Shown here piece by piece: positions 18,167-26,480 of a stretch of 64,000 nt of DNA. How positions within the stretch are numbered: position 1 is the first letter of the stretch; every line of letters starts with the position of its first letter. Under the pieces are notes generated by a model. The model was given only the letters and a program-made list of their open reading frames with translations, was not told the DNA's origin and made no database searches. This DNA comes from Micromonospora phaseoli. GTDB lineage: Bacteria; Actinomycetota; Actinomycetes; Mycobacteriales; Micromonosporaceae. The position numbers were made by a program, and so were the translations under genes. The stretch lies in contig NZ_FNYV01000009.1 in assembly GCF_900109115.1 (NCBI RefSeq), forward strand, positions 62,001-126,000, in the 5' to 3' direction.

Positions 18167-18407
18167 TGATGACTGGTGTGACGGATGGTGCGCCAGGGAA
18201 TCGGGAAATCCGCCGGCCGGAAATACCCGGACAGGTGACCGCCGTTGCACCTCGTGACGGCCGCGATGACCAGCCGGCATCGTGGTTCGTGTAAAGTTCC
18301 ATCGGCGGCCTGTGCCGCGTAAGCCTCCGCGGGTCTCACCCATCCGGTGCCGCCCGCAACAGCCCCCGGACGTCCAGTCCTCCGTACGTCTTGCAAGGAG
18401 TACCTCC

Positions 18408-18737
18408 GTGGCGAGCAACACCTCTAAGACCGCGCGCGCGTCAGTCCGGGCCGGCCAGGCTGGCCAGGGTGGCGCACTCAGCGTGCTGGGCGAGTTCAAG
18501 TACCTGATCCCGCTCAACGGCGGCAAGCACGCCTACGTGCGGAACCTCACCAACGGCAAGACGGCGCACCTGCGTACCGACTCCGAGGCCTTCGTCGAGG
18601 AGATCCGGGTGCTGGCCGCCGCCGGCCACGCCGCCAAGATCCGCGCGGAGATCAACGGCCTCAACGCCACCCACCCGGGTGACGGCTGGGACGCCACCGA
18701 GAAGCGCCTGGTCGAGGCCGGCGTCTTCGAGAGCTGA
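18408..18737 (+). CDS. Small conserved basic-start protein, unknown function
   Basis: A 109-residue protein beginning VASNTSKTARASVRAGQAGQGG, a flexible Ser/Ala/Gly tail, followed by a compact domain (LGEFKYLIPLNGGKHAYVRNLTNG to the end, VEAGVFES). No signal peptide, membrane segment or known motif. GTG 18408 is strongly supported by AAGGAG seven bases upstream; the longer frame upstream covers the promoter. It is followed by a strong terminator, so it is transcribed alone. I do not recognise its function. Confidence 0.8.
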   Translation: MASNTSKTARASVRAGQAGQGGALSVLGEFKYLIPLNGGKHAYVRNLTNGKTAHLRTDSEAFVEEIRVLAAAGHAAKIRAEINGLNATHPGDGWDATEKRLVEAGVFES

Positions 18738-18776
18738 TCCCGCGAGGGCCGAGCGCCCTCCCCGCACCACCGTGAA

Positions 18777-18804
18777 CGCCCGCCGGCCCACCCGGCGGGC
18801 GTTT
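18777..18804 (+). terminator. Intrinsic terminator
   Basis: Perfect 10-bp stem cgcccgccgg/ccggcgggcg with a 5-base loop followed by TTT, 40 bases after the 18408 gene. Confidence 0.85.
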
Positions 18805-18809
18805 CCCGT

Positions 18810-18950
18810 CCCACCCCACCCCCACCCCACCCCCACCCCCCCACCGCGTCGATCATGCAGTTGTGGCGGTCACAGAACGGCCTTCAATTCGCGAAGCGGG
18901 CACCACAACTGCATGATCGACGGTTTGGGGTGGGGTGGGGGTTTGGGTGG
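18810..18950. repeat. Long palindrome between C-rich and G-rich tracts (element 1)
   Basis: Perfect 20-bp arms cgtcgatcatgcagttgtgg (18847-18866) and its reverse complement (18903-18922) enclose 36 bases containing ttcgcgaa. Outside the arms, the left flank is a run of ccccacc-type units and the right flank the matching ggggtgg-type units, so the whole 140 bases can fold on itself. It lies between the stops of two convergent genes. The same plan recurs at 44440-44610. Confidence 0.75.
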
Positions 18951-18951
18951 G

Positions 18952-19566
18952 CTACCGGGGGTCGAGGAGGGTGACTTCGCCGGTGGAGAGGGTGTAGAGG
19001 GCACCGGTGACGGCGACGCGGGCGGCGTCGATCGGGGGCGTCAGGGTGGGATCGGCGCGCAGCGTGGCGACGGTACGGCGGACGTGTCGGCGGATCGCCA
19101 GGGGCTGCACCTGGGGGTCGTCCACGCCGACCTCGACCACCGCGGGGGCGATCCGGTCGACCAGGTGGGCCAGCGCGCCCCCCGGCCGCCGCCCGGTGCG
19201 CAGCGACTCGACGGTCGCCTCCACCGCCCCGCAGCGCTCGTGCCCCAGCACCATCACCAGCGATACGCCCAGCACCTCGACCACGTACTCGATCGAGCCC
19301 AGCACCGCCCGGTCCAGCACGTGGCCGGCGGTGCGGATCACGCAGATCGAGCCGAAGGTCTGGTCGAAGATCGCCTCCAGGGGCACCCGCGAGTCGATGC
19401 AGCCCAGCAGGACGGCGTACGGCTGCTGGTCACCGGAGGCGCTCGCCGCCGCGGCGGTCACGTCGTGCCCGTGTATCGGCTGGCCGCTGACGAAGCGGCG
19501 GTTGCCGGTGAGCAGTTCGGCGAGGGCCGCTCGGGGCGTACCCCCGCGGGCCCGGTGCGCTGCCAT
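18952..19566 (-). CDS. Beta-class carbonic anhydrase
   Basis: A 204-residue enzyme interconverting carbon dioxide and bicarbonate. The zinc ligands are clear: Cys56 in GCIDSRVP (with the Asp58-Arg60 dyad) and His109/Cys112 in LGHERCGAV. No signal peptide, so cytoplasmic; a bicarbonate supply for carboxylases such as acetyl-CoA carboxylase is a reasonable role. The frame is open upstream for 34 Arg-rich codons, but conservation starts at about MAAHRARGG, so ATG 19566 is used; no clear ribosome-binding site decides it. Confidence 0.92.
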   Translation of the reverse strand: MAAHRARGGTPRAALAELLTGNRRFVSGQPIHGHDVTAAAASASGDQQPYAVLLGCIDSRVPLEAIFDQTFGSICVIRTAGHVLDRAVLGSIEYVVEVLGVSLVMVLGHERCGAVEATVESLRTGRRPGGALAHLVDRIAPAVVEVGVDDPQVQPLAIRRHVRRTVATLRADPTLTPPIDAARVAVTGALYTLSTGEVTLLDPR

Positions 19567-19715
19567 GCCCACAGCTTGACCGGACCGTCGTCGGCGCGGA
19601 GGGGCTTGGCGGGATCTTCTCAGCGCCCCGGTTCGCGTGGTCTCATGACGAGTAGTCCGTGTTACCACCGGGTATCCCCGGTGTTACGCATCCGTGGGGC
19701 CGTGGGGAGGTGGCG

Positions 19716-20639
19716 ATGCCGGAGCCGATCAGGGTACGGCTGGGCGACGACGTACACCTGCACGTGGAAACCACCGGCCCGGCGGATGCCGAGGTCACCG
19801 CGGTGCTGCTGCACGGTTGGACGCTGGACGGACGCAGCTGGCACCGACAGTTGACCGCGCTGCGGGAGGCGTTCGGGTCGATCCGGGTGGTCACCTACGA
19901 CGCGCGTGGGCACGGCCGCTCCAGCTGCATGGCGCTGCCCACGGCGACCCTGGCGCAACTCGGCGACGACCTGGCCGCGGTGCTCGACGAGGTGGCGCCC
20001 GCCGGCCCGGTGGTGCTGGTCGGACACTCGCTGGGCGGCATGACGATCATGGAGTACGCGCACCGTCACCCCGAGCACTTCTCGCGACGCACCGCCGGGC
20101 TGGTCTTCGTCTCCACCACCGCCGAGGGGCACACGCACACCGTCTACGGCCTGTCGCCACGGATCGCCCGGATCATCCGGCTGGCCGAGACCACCGGGGC
20201 CGGGCTGCTGGCCCGCTGCGGCGCCTGGCGGCCGCCCCGGGCCCTGCTGCGCGCCCTGCGACCCAGCATCCGCTGGATGCTCTTCGGCGACCGTTGCGAC
20301 CCGACCGACATCCGGCTGGTGACCTCGGCGGTGGCCCGCGCCTCGCTACGCTCGATCGGCGGTTTCCGGGCCTCCATCGGCACCCAGCACCGCCTGGCGA
20401 CGCTCGCCGCGCTGGCCCATCTGCCGGCGGCGGCCCTGGTCGGCGACCGGGACCGGCTCACCCCGACACCGTGCGCGGAGTCGATCGCCGCCGCGCTGCC
20501 GGACACCGAGCTGACCGTCTGCCCCGGTGCCGGACACATGTTGATGATGGAGCGTCCCGACGAGGTCAACGCCGCTCTGCACGGGGTGCTGCGCCGGGTC
20601 CTCGACGCCGTTGCGGCCCGATCTCGGATCGACGGTTGA
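19716..20639 (+). CDS. Alpha/beta hydrolase
   Basis: A 307-residue alpha/beta-hydrolase fold protein. The oxyanion block LLHGWTLDGRSWHRQL, the nucleophile elbow VGHSLGGM (Ser), the acid region LVGDRDRLTP (Asp) and the histidine in PGAGHMLMMERPDEV are all in place. Substrate is not evident; esters, lipids or epoxides are possible. ATG 19716 follows GGGGAGG; the 19 codons upstream belong to the promoter. No signal peptide is visible. Confidence 0.9.
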   Translation: MPEPIRVRLGDDVHLHVETTGPADAEVTAVLLHGWTLDGRSWHRQLTALREAFGSIRVVTYDARGHGRSSCMALPTATLAQLGDDLAAVLDEVAPAGPVVLVGHSLGGMTIMEYAHRHPEHFSRRTAGLVFVSTTAEGHTHTVYGLSPRIARIIRLAETTGAGLLARCGAWRPPRALLRALRPSIRWMLFGDRCDPTDIRLVTSAVARASLRSIGGFRASIGTQHRLATLAALAHLPAAALVGDRDRLTPTPCAESIAAALPDTELTVCPGAGHMLMMERPDEVNAALHGVLRRVLDAVAARSRIDG

Positions 20640-20704
20640 CGGCGGCCCCTCGTCCCCGCCCGCCGTCGACAAGGTGCGCTTTCCCGCAGCTCGGCGGCGG
20701 GGCG

Positions 20705-20710
20705 TAATCT
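20705..20710 (+). promoter_or_regulatory. -10 box of the helD promoter
   Basis: TAATCT lies 40 bases before the helD ATG. No convincing -35 box is seen. I looked for the inverted repeat known as the rifamycin-associated element in this gap and did not find it. Confidence 0.4.
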
Positions 20711-20749
20711 CGTGCGGTTGGCCAGGCGGCGTCACGAGGAGAGCTAGCG

Positions 20750-22864
20750 GTGGATCAGAGCACCCTGGATCAGGAGATCGCCGCCGAGCAACGGCATCTC
20801 GACCGGGTGTACGCACGACTGGCCGAGCTGCGTCGCTGGGCGGTCCGCGCGGAGAAGGAGGGTTACCGCCTCGCCCGGGTCGGTAACTTCGGCGCGCTGG
20901 TCGAGCGGGACGCGATGGTCTTCCACGCGGCGCAGCGGCGCCACGTGCTGGACGCCGAGTACGAGGGGCTGGTCTTCGGCCGGCTCGACCTGCGCGACGG
21001 GCAGGTGCTGCACGTGGGGCGGCTCGGCATCCGCGATGAGGACGCCGCCACCCTGGTGGTGGACTGGCGGGCCCCGGCCGCCGCGGCGTTCTACCAGGCG
21101 ACTCCCGCCGAGCCGCTCGGCGTGGTGCGGCGGCGCACGATCCAGTCCAGCGGGGAGCGGGTCACCCGGATCGAGGACGACCTGCTCGACCCCGACGCCG
21201 CGCCACCGGATCTGGCGGTGGTGGGCGACGGCGCGCTGCTGGCCACCCTGTCCCGGGCCACCGGTCGGGGCATGCGTGACATCGTGGCGACCATCCAGCG
21301 TGAGCAGGACGAGGCGATCCGCTCCCCCGGATCGGGGGTCACCCTCGTCTCCGGCGGCCCGGGCACCGGCAAGACCGCGGTGGCACTGCACCGCGCCGCG
21401 TATCTGCTCTACTCCGACCGCGGCCGGTACGCCGGAGGCGGGATCCTGGTGATCGGCCCCTCGTCGGTCTTCGTCGAGTACATCGCCTCGGTGCTGCCGT
21501 CGCTGGGTGAGGACACCGCCACCCTGCACTCGCTGGGCACCCTCTTCCCTGGGCTGTCCGTCACCCGCACCGATCCGCCCGAGGTGGCGGCGGTCAAGGG
21601 GTCACTGCGGATGCGCCGGGTGCTGGAACGTGCGGCCCGGGACGCGGTGCCCGACTCCCCGGCCGAGCTGCGGCTGCTGTACCGGGGGCAGTTGCTGCGG
21701 CTGGAACGGGCCGAGCTGGACGCCATCCGGGACCGGGTGCTGTCCCGGGGGGCCCGGCGCAACGAGGTACGCCGGGCCGGCTTCGACGGGGTACTCGCCG
21801 CGCTCTGGGCGCAGGCCCGCCGCCTCGGCATCTCCCACCTGCCCGAACAGCGCGCCTTCGAGGACGAGCTGATCGACCGGACGGACTTCCGGGACTTCCT
21901 CAAGGCGTGGTGGCCCCGGTTGCACCCGCGACACGTACTCGGCTGGCTGGCCGATCCGCAGCGGCTGCGCCGGTACGCCGGGGGCGTCCTCTCCGGCGCC
22001 GAGATCCGGCTGCTCGGGGCGGCGTACCGGGGGCTGGCCACCGACGGGCCGAGCGTCGCCGACATCGCGCTCCTCGACGAGCTGGACGCGCTGCTCGGCA
22101 AGCCGATGCGTCCCGCCCGGGCCAAGCGGGATCCGTTCCAGCTGGCCGGCGGGGTTCGTGAGCTGAGCACCTTCGCGGACCGGCAACGGGCGGCACGGCA
22201 GGCGGCACGGGAACGCCCCGAGGACTATCGCGACTACGCCCACGTGGTGGTCGACGAGTCACAGGACGTCTCGCCGATGCAGTGGCGGATGATCGGCCGG
22301 CGCGGTCGGCTGGCGTCCTGGACGGTGGTGGGCGACCCGGCGCAGACCGCGTGGACGGGCAATCCGCAGGAGTTGGCGCAGGCCCGTGACCAGGCGCTGG
22401 GTCGCCGCCAGCGGCACCGGTTCACGCTGACCACCAACTACCGCAACTCGGCGGAGATCTTCGAGGTGGCGGCGGCCGAGATCCGTCGGGCGTACCCCGA
22501 GCTCACGTTGCCCACCGCGGTCCGCTCCACCGGCATCGACCCGATCCAACTGGTGGTGCCGGCGCGGGAGCTGGAGGCCAACGTCGTGACGGCCGCCAGC
22601 GCCCTGCTCGGGGAGGTCGAGGGCACCGTCGGAGTGATCACCCCGGTGCCGCTGCGGAACGAGGTCGCGGCCTGGCTCGGCGATCTGGGCGGGGAGCGAC
22701 TCCAGGTGGTGACCAGCCTGGAGGCCAAGGGCATGGAGTACGACGGTGTGGTGCTGGTCGCGCCGAGTGAGATCCGCGCGGAGCCGGGCGCCGGTGTTCG
22801 GACCCTCTACGTCGCGCTGTCGCGGGCCACCCAGCGGCTGACCACGGTCGACCCGACCGGCTGA
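20750..22864 (+). CDS. helD: HelD-type RNA polymerase recycling factor (UvrD-like superfamily 1)
   Basis: A 704-residue SF1 ATPase. The N-terminal antiparallel helical arm (DQEIAAEQRHLDRVYARLAELRR) and the following VDWRAPAAAAFY block are the hallmark of HelD rather than UvrD. Walker A is GGPGTGKTAVALHRAAYLLY (Lys208), motif II VVDESQDVSPMQWR (Asp502-Glu503), and motif VI VALSRATQRLT. HelD proteins pry stalled RNA polymerase off DNA and, in some actinomycetes, confer rifamycin tolerance. RBS GAGGAGAG. It is monocistronic with a TAATCT box. Confidence 0.92.
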   Translation: MDQSTLDQEIAAEQRHLDRVYARLAELRRWAVRAEKEGYRLARVGNFGALVERDAMVFHAAQRRHVLDAEYEGLVFGRLDLRDGQVLHVGRLGIRDEDAATLVVDWRAPAAAAFYQATPAEPLGVVRRRTIQSSGERVTRIEDDLLDPDAAPPDLAVVGDGALLATLSRATGRGMRDIVATIQREQDEAIRSPGSGVTLVSGGPGTGKTAVALHRAAYLLYSDRGRYAGGGILVIGPSSVFVEYIASVLPSLGEDTATLHSLGTLFPGLSVTRTDPPEVAAVKGSLRMRRVLERAARDAVPDSPAELRLLYRGQLLRLERAELDAIRDRVLSRGARRNEVRRAGFDGVLAALWAQARRLGISHLPEQRAFEDELIDRTDFRDFLKAWWPRLHPRHVLGWLADPQRLRRYAGGVLSGAEIRLLGAAYRGLATDGPSVADIALLDELDALLGKPMRPARAKRDPFQLAGGVRELSTFADRQRAARQAARERPEDYRDYAHVVVDESQDVSPMQWRMIGRRGRLASWTVVGDPAQTAWTGNPQELAQARDQALGRRQRHRFTLTTNYRNSAEIFEVAAAEIRRAYPELTLPTAVRSTGIDPIQLVVPARELEANVVTAASALLGEVEGTVGVITPVPLRNEVAAWLGDLGGERLQVVTSLEAKGMEYDGVVLVAPSEIRAEPGAGVRTLYVALSRATQRLTTVDPTG

Positions 22865-22970
22865 GACCGTGCCGGGCTGACCGTACCGGGACGGGCCAGC
22901 CGACGGTTGCACACATAGCGATGTTGGCATAGATCTGACCTGGGGCGGGCGCACGGCGGAAGGTGTCTGG

Positions 22971-23888
22971 GTGGGCGCGGGTCACGACCACCACCATGCC
23001 GCGGTGTCGAACGCCGCGCACCGCCACTCCGGCCGGCTGTGGGCGGCGTTCGCCCTGCTCAGCACCCTGATGGTGGTCGAGGCGGTGACCGCCCTACGGA
23101 CCGGCTCGCTGGCCCTGCTCTCCGACGCCGGGCACATGTTCACCGATGTGCTGGGCATCGGCATGGCCCTCGCCGCCGTCGCCGCCACCCGGCGGGCCGA
23201 CACCGACCCGCAGCGCACCTTCGGGCTCTACCGGCTGGAGGTGCTCGCCGCGCTGGCCAACGCCGCACTGCTCTCCGGTGTCGCGGTGTATGTGCTGGTC
23301 GAGGCGGTACGCCGGTTCGGCGACCCGCCCGAGGTGCTCGCCGGACCGGTGCTGGTGGTGGCGACGCTCGGCCTGCTCGCCAACGTGGCCGCCTTCGCGC
23401 TACTGCGGCCCGGTGCCCGGGAGAGCATCAACCTGCGCGGCGCGTACCTGGAGGTGCTCGCGGACCTGCTCGGCTCACTGGGCGTGATCGGGGCGGCGTT
23501 GCTGATCGCGCTGACCGACTGGTGGTGGGCCGATCCGCTGGTCGCGGTCGCGATCGGCACGTTCATCCTGCCCCGGACGTGGCGCCTGGGTCGGGCGGCG
23601 GTACGCATCCTGGTGCAGGCCGCCCCGGAGCACCTCCAGGTCACCGCGGTGTACGACCGGCTGGCCGCGGTGCCCGGCGTGGCCGGCGTCCACGACCTGC
23701 ACGTCTGGACGCTCACCTCCGGAATGGAGGTGGCCTCCGCACACCTGACCGTCACCTCCGACGCCGACGTCGGCGCCGTGCTCACCGTGGCCCGGTCAGC
23801 GCTGCGTGAGGAGTTCCAGATCGAGCACGCCACCCTCCAGGTCGAGCCACGAGCGGACCCTGGGGACTGCGGGGCTGTTGAGTGGTAG
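22971..23888 (+). CDS. Cation diffusion facilitator (zinc/cobalt efflux)
   Basis: A 305-residue CDF exporter. A His-rich N-terminus (GHDHHHAAVSNAAHRHS) precedes six membrane segments; the metal site residues appear as LLSDAGHMFTD (HxxxD, helix 2) and YLEVLADLLGS (helix 5). The C-terminal cytosolic ferredoxin-like domain (VHDLHVWTLTSGMEVASAHL) is intact. It should expel Zn2+ or similar ions using the proton gradient. The GTG start is followed at once by the His cluster. The 100-base upstream gap has A/T-rich imperfect repeats around tagcgatgttggcatag that could bind a metalloregulator. Confidence 0.92.
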   Translation: MGAGHDHHHAAVSNAAHRHSGRLWAAFALLSTLMVVEAVTALRTGSLALLSDAGHMFTDVLGIGMALAAVAATRRADTDPQRTFGLYRLEVLAALANAALLSGVAVYVLVEAVRRFGDPPEVLAGPVLVVATLGLLANVAAFALLRPGARESINLRGAYLEVLADLLGSLGVIGAALLIALTDWWWADPLVAVAIGTFILPRTWRLGRAAVRILVQAAPEHLQVTAVYDRLAAVPGVAGVHDLHVWTLTSGMEVASAHLTVTSDADVGAVLTVARSALREEFQIEHATLQVEPRADPGDCGAVEW

Positions 23889-24004
23889 CGAGGCCACTCT
23901 GGGCAAAATGACCATATTGTCGCTTTTGGGCTGGTCTACTGGTTAGCAAGTGAACACCAGGCGTAACACCAGCTGCACCGGTCGCAGGAGCACCGGTAGG
24001 CTCA

Positions 24005-24168
24005 GACCCGGCCTCCGCCAGGCGGCACCCAACGGTGCCGGCGGCGGCCGCCGCCTAATCGCCCGCCAGGGCGAACCGGGGAACCATGTTCCTGGGGTGC
24101 ATCCGCGTCAGCGGTAGGGATCTTCCGTCCCGAACCCGTCAGCTAACCCGGTCGGCGGCTGACGGAAG
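24005..24168 (+). promoter_or_regulatory. Cyclic-di-AMP riboswitch (ydaO/yuaA type)
   Basis: The conserved blocks of the ydaO class occur in order: gaaccggggaacca (24073-24086), cctggggtgcatcc (about 24091-24104), gtaggga (24114-24120) and tcccgaacccgtcagctaac (from 24128). The 3' closing strand (ggcggctgacggaagga) overlaps the ribosome-binding site of the following gene. In actinomycetes this riboswitch precedes cell-wall hydrolase genes, as here. The 5' boundary is approximate. Confidence 0.92.
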
Positions 24169-24177
24169 GACATGTGC

Positions 24178-25266
24178 ATGCCAGCAGTGGCAACAGTGAG
24201 ACCGGCGGCGCTGATCGCCGCCGCGCTCGCCCTCACCCTGGGCGCCGCGCTCGCCCCGTTCGCCCCCGCCTCGGCGGCACCGCAGGGGCTGCGCGCGGCG
24301 GCCCCCGACGTGGACGACGAAGGTGGCACCCCGGCACTCCGTGACCAACTGGAGGCCGCCAGCAAGGGCTACCTGGACGCCAAGACCGCGCTCGACCGCT
24401 CGGTCAAGCGCCAGAAGCAGCTCGCCGAGCAGCTCGCGACGACCGAGAGCCAGCTCGTCGAGCACAGCACCAAGGTCGCCGAGATCGCCGCTCAGGCCTA
24501 CCGCAGCGGGCGTCTGGGCGCCGCGTCGGCACTGCTGCACAGCGGCTCCCCGGCCGGCTTCATGGACCGGGCGGCGGCGCTGGACGCGGTGGCCGCCAAC
24601 GAGGACCGTGCGGTGCGCGAGCTCCAGAACACCCGCGACAAGGTCAGCACGACCAAGCAGGCCCTGGACGTCGAGGTCCAGGAACAGCGCAAGCAGGTGG
24701 CCGTGATGGCCAAGCGCAAGGACCAGGCCGAGCGGGCCTTGACCGTCTCCATCGAGCGGGACGAGGCGGCGGAACGGGCCGAGGCCGCCGAGCGGGCCAG
24801 CCGTACGCCATCGCGCAGCAGCGGGTCCAGCCCGACCGCCAAGGCCGCGCCGCGCAACTCGGACGGCTCGTGGCCCTCGGAGTCGTGCAGCGTCAACGAC
24901 CCCACCCCGGCCAACGGTTGCATCACCCCGCGCACGCTGCACGCGCTGAAACAGGCCAAGGCAGCCGGCTACACCCGGTACGTCTCCTGCTACCGCTCCG
25001 GCGGTTCCGGTGAGCACCCGAAGGGCCGGGCCTGCGACTTCGCCGCTCAGAAGAACGGCTTCGGCGGGGACGCCACCGGCGGCGACCGCACGTACGGCAA
25101 CAACCTGGCGGCGTACTTCGTCAACAACGCCGACCGACTCGCCGTGCTCTACGTGATCTGGTACCGGCAGATCTGGCTGCCCAGCAGTGGGTGGAAGGCG
25201 TACAGCGGCGCTCGGGGCGACCCGTCCAGCGACCACACCAACCACGTACACCTTTCGGTGTACTGA
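24178..25266 (+). CDS. Secreted coiled-coil cell-wall protein under c-di-AMP riboswitch control
   Basis: A 362-residue exported protein. Signal peptide (MPAVATVRPAALIAAALALTLGAALAPFAPASAAP), then a coiled coil at about residues 45-200 resembling the PcsB/EnvC-type regulatory hairpin (LEAASKGYLDAKTALDRSV and following heptads), a Ser/Thr linker, and a C-terminal globular domain of about 120 residues (SCSVNDPTPANGCITPRTL to SSDHTNHVHLSVY). The latter, with HPKGRACDFA and DHTNHVHL, resembles peptidase-like domains of secreted actinomycete wall hydrolases. ATG 24178 is preferred over 24172 because GGAAGGA is then properly spaced. Inferred role: remodelling of peptidoglycan in response to c-di-AMP. 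Confidence 0.88.
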   Translation: MPAVATVRPAALIAAALALTLGAALAPFAPASAAPQGLRAAAPDVDDEGGTPALRDQLEAASKGYLDAKTALDRSVKRQKQLAEQLATTESQLVEHSTKVAEIAAQAYRSGRLGAASALLHSGSPAGFMDRAAALDAVAANEDRAVRELQNTRDKVSTTKQALDVEVQEQRKQVAVMAKRKDQAERALTVSIERDEAAERAEAAERASRTPSRSSGSSPTAKAAPRNSDGSWPSESCSVNDPTPANGCITPRTLHALKQAKAAGYTRYVSCYRSGGSGEHPKGRACDFAAQKNGFGGDATGGDRTYGNNLAAYFVNNADRLAVLYVIWYRQIWLPSSGWKAYSGARGDPSSDHTNHVHLSVY

Positions 25267-25428
25267 CCTCCCCGCACCGGGTGGGCCGCCGTGACAGGCG
25301 GTCCGCCCGGTGTCGTGTTTCCACCCTTCGCCGGCCGGGCATCGTCCCCTCGGCGCGCGTCGTCGCGCCTTCTTGGTTACCGTCGTACCAAGAGGCGGAC
25401 ATCTCGCCACTAGCGGGAGGAAGCGCGC

Positions 25429-25503
25429 ATGAGCGAGCGAATCATCAGGTTCAGCGTTGTGGTGCCTCGTGCCGGCACGCAGCGCAGCGGAGTGCCAGCA
25501 TGA
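25429..25503 (+). CDS. 24-residue leader peptide coupled to the PfkB kinase gene
   Basis: A short frame, MSERIIRFSVVVPRAGTQRS plus GVPA, begins 8 bases after GGAGGAAG and ends in TGA that overlaps the kinase ATG (ATGA). The ribosome-binding site is better than that of the kinase. The DNA (gagcgagcgaatcatc, then gcacgcagcgcagcggagtg) looks like a copy of a repeat I associate with start codons in Micromonospora-type genomes; I cannot verify that from this window alone. It may be a translated leader rather than a functional peptide. Confidence 0.45.
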   Translation: MSERIIRFSVVVPRAGTQRSGVPA

Positions 25504-26480
25504 GCGGACATGTCATGGTCTTCGCACCGACCCCGCTGCTGACCGTCACCATCGACCAGCCGAACGACACCCCGGAGTTGCACCTGCATCCCGGCGGTCA
25601 GGGGGTCTGGCAGGCGCGGATGGTGTTGTCTCTCGGCGTCGACGTGGTGCTCTGCACGGCGCTCGGCGGCGAGGTCGGGCAGGTGCTGGAGCCGTTGCTG
25701 GTCAGCGAGGGGGTCGACCTCAAGGTGGTGGCCCGTGACTCCGGCGGCAGTGGCGGGTACGTGCACGACCGTCGCGACGGCACCCGTCAGGAGATCGTCG
25801 ACGTGACCGGCCAGCCGTTGAGCCGCCACGAGATGGACGAGTTGTACAACCTGGCGCTCGGCGAGGGGCTGCGTGCGCCGGTGAGCGTGCTCAGCGGGCC
25901 GAACGAGCCGTCCCTGGTCCCCGCCGACCTCTATCGGCGCTTCGCCGCCGACCTCGGGGCCAACGGCAGCCGGGTGGTGGTGGACCTCTGCGGCGAGCAC
26001 CTGACGGCGGTGCTGGACAGCGGCGTCTTCTTCCTCAAGGTCAGCCACGAGGAACTGATCGCCGACGGCAGGGCCGCCGGTGACGATCAGGAGCAACTCA
26101 CCCGCGCGATCTACGACCTGCATGCCGAAGGTGCCGAGAACGTGGTGGTCAGCCGGGCCGACCAGCCGGCGTTGGCGCTGGTCGACGGCGAGGTGTTCGA
26201 GGTGCGCATGCCTCGGCTGGAGGCCGCCGATCCGCGCGGGGCCGGCGACTCGATGACCGCGGGGGTGGCCGCCATGGTGGCCCGGGGCCACGACGTACGC
26301 ACGGCGATCCGCACCGGCGCGGCGGCCGGCGCACTGAACGTGACCCGGCACGGTCTGGGTACCGGGCGGCTCGACTCGATCACCGGCCTGGTCGACCGGG
26401 TTCGGCTGGAGCCGGCGGGCAACCGCCCGCAGGAGCGCACCACCCCCGACGAGTTTGCCCAGCGGGCGGGCGGCCGATGA
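25500..26480 (+). CDS. PfkB-family carbohydrate kinase
   Basis: A 326-residue ribokinase/PfkB-fold kinase related to 1-phosphofructokinase/tagatose-6-phosphate kinases. The N-terminal PfkB region (FAPTPLLTVTIDQPNDTPELHLHPGGQGVWQA, with the GGQG glycine motif) and the second signature with catalytic Asp (AADPRGAGDSMTAGVAA, D in GAGD) are visible. The phosphorylated substrate cannot be fixed. The start overlaps the leader stop and has GGAG upstream; the stop overlaps surE (ATGA). Confidence 0.9.
   Translation: MSGHVMVFAPTPLLTVTIDQPNDTPELHLHPGGQGVWQARMVLSLGVDVVLCTALGGEVGQVLEPLLVSEGVDLKVVARDSGGSGGYVHDRRDGTRQEIVDVTGQPLSRHEMDELYNLALGEGLRAPVSVLSGPNEPSLVPADLYRRFAADLGANGSRVVVDLCGEHLTAVLDSGVFFLKVSHEELIADGRAAGDDQEQLTRAIYDLHAEGAENVVVSRADQPALALVDGEVFEVRMPRLEAADPRGAGDSMTAGVAAMVARGHDVRTAIRTGAAAGALNVTRHGLGTGRLDSITGLVDRVRLEPAGNRPQERTTPDEFAQRAGGR

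Noticed and set aside
20640-20749. Rifamycin-associated element upstream of helD
   Set aside because: The expected GC-rich inverted repeat around the promoter is not present, so rifamycin induction is not claimed.
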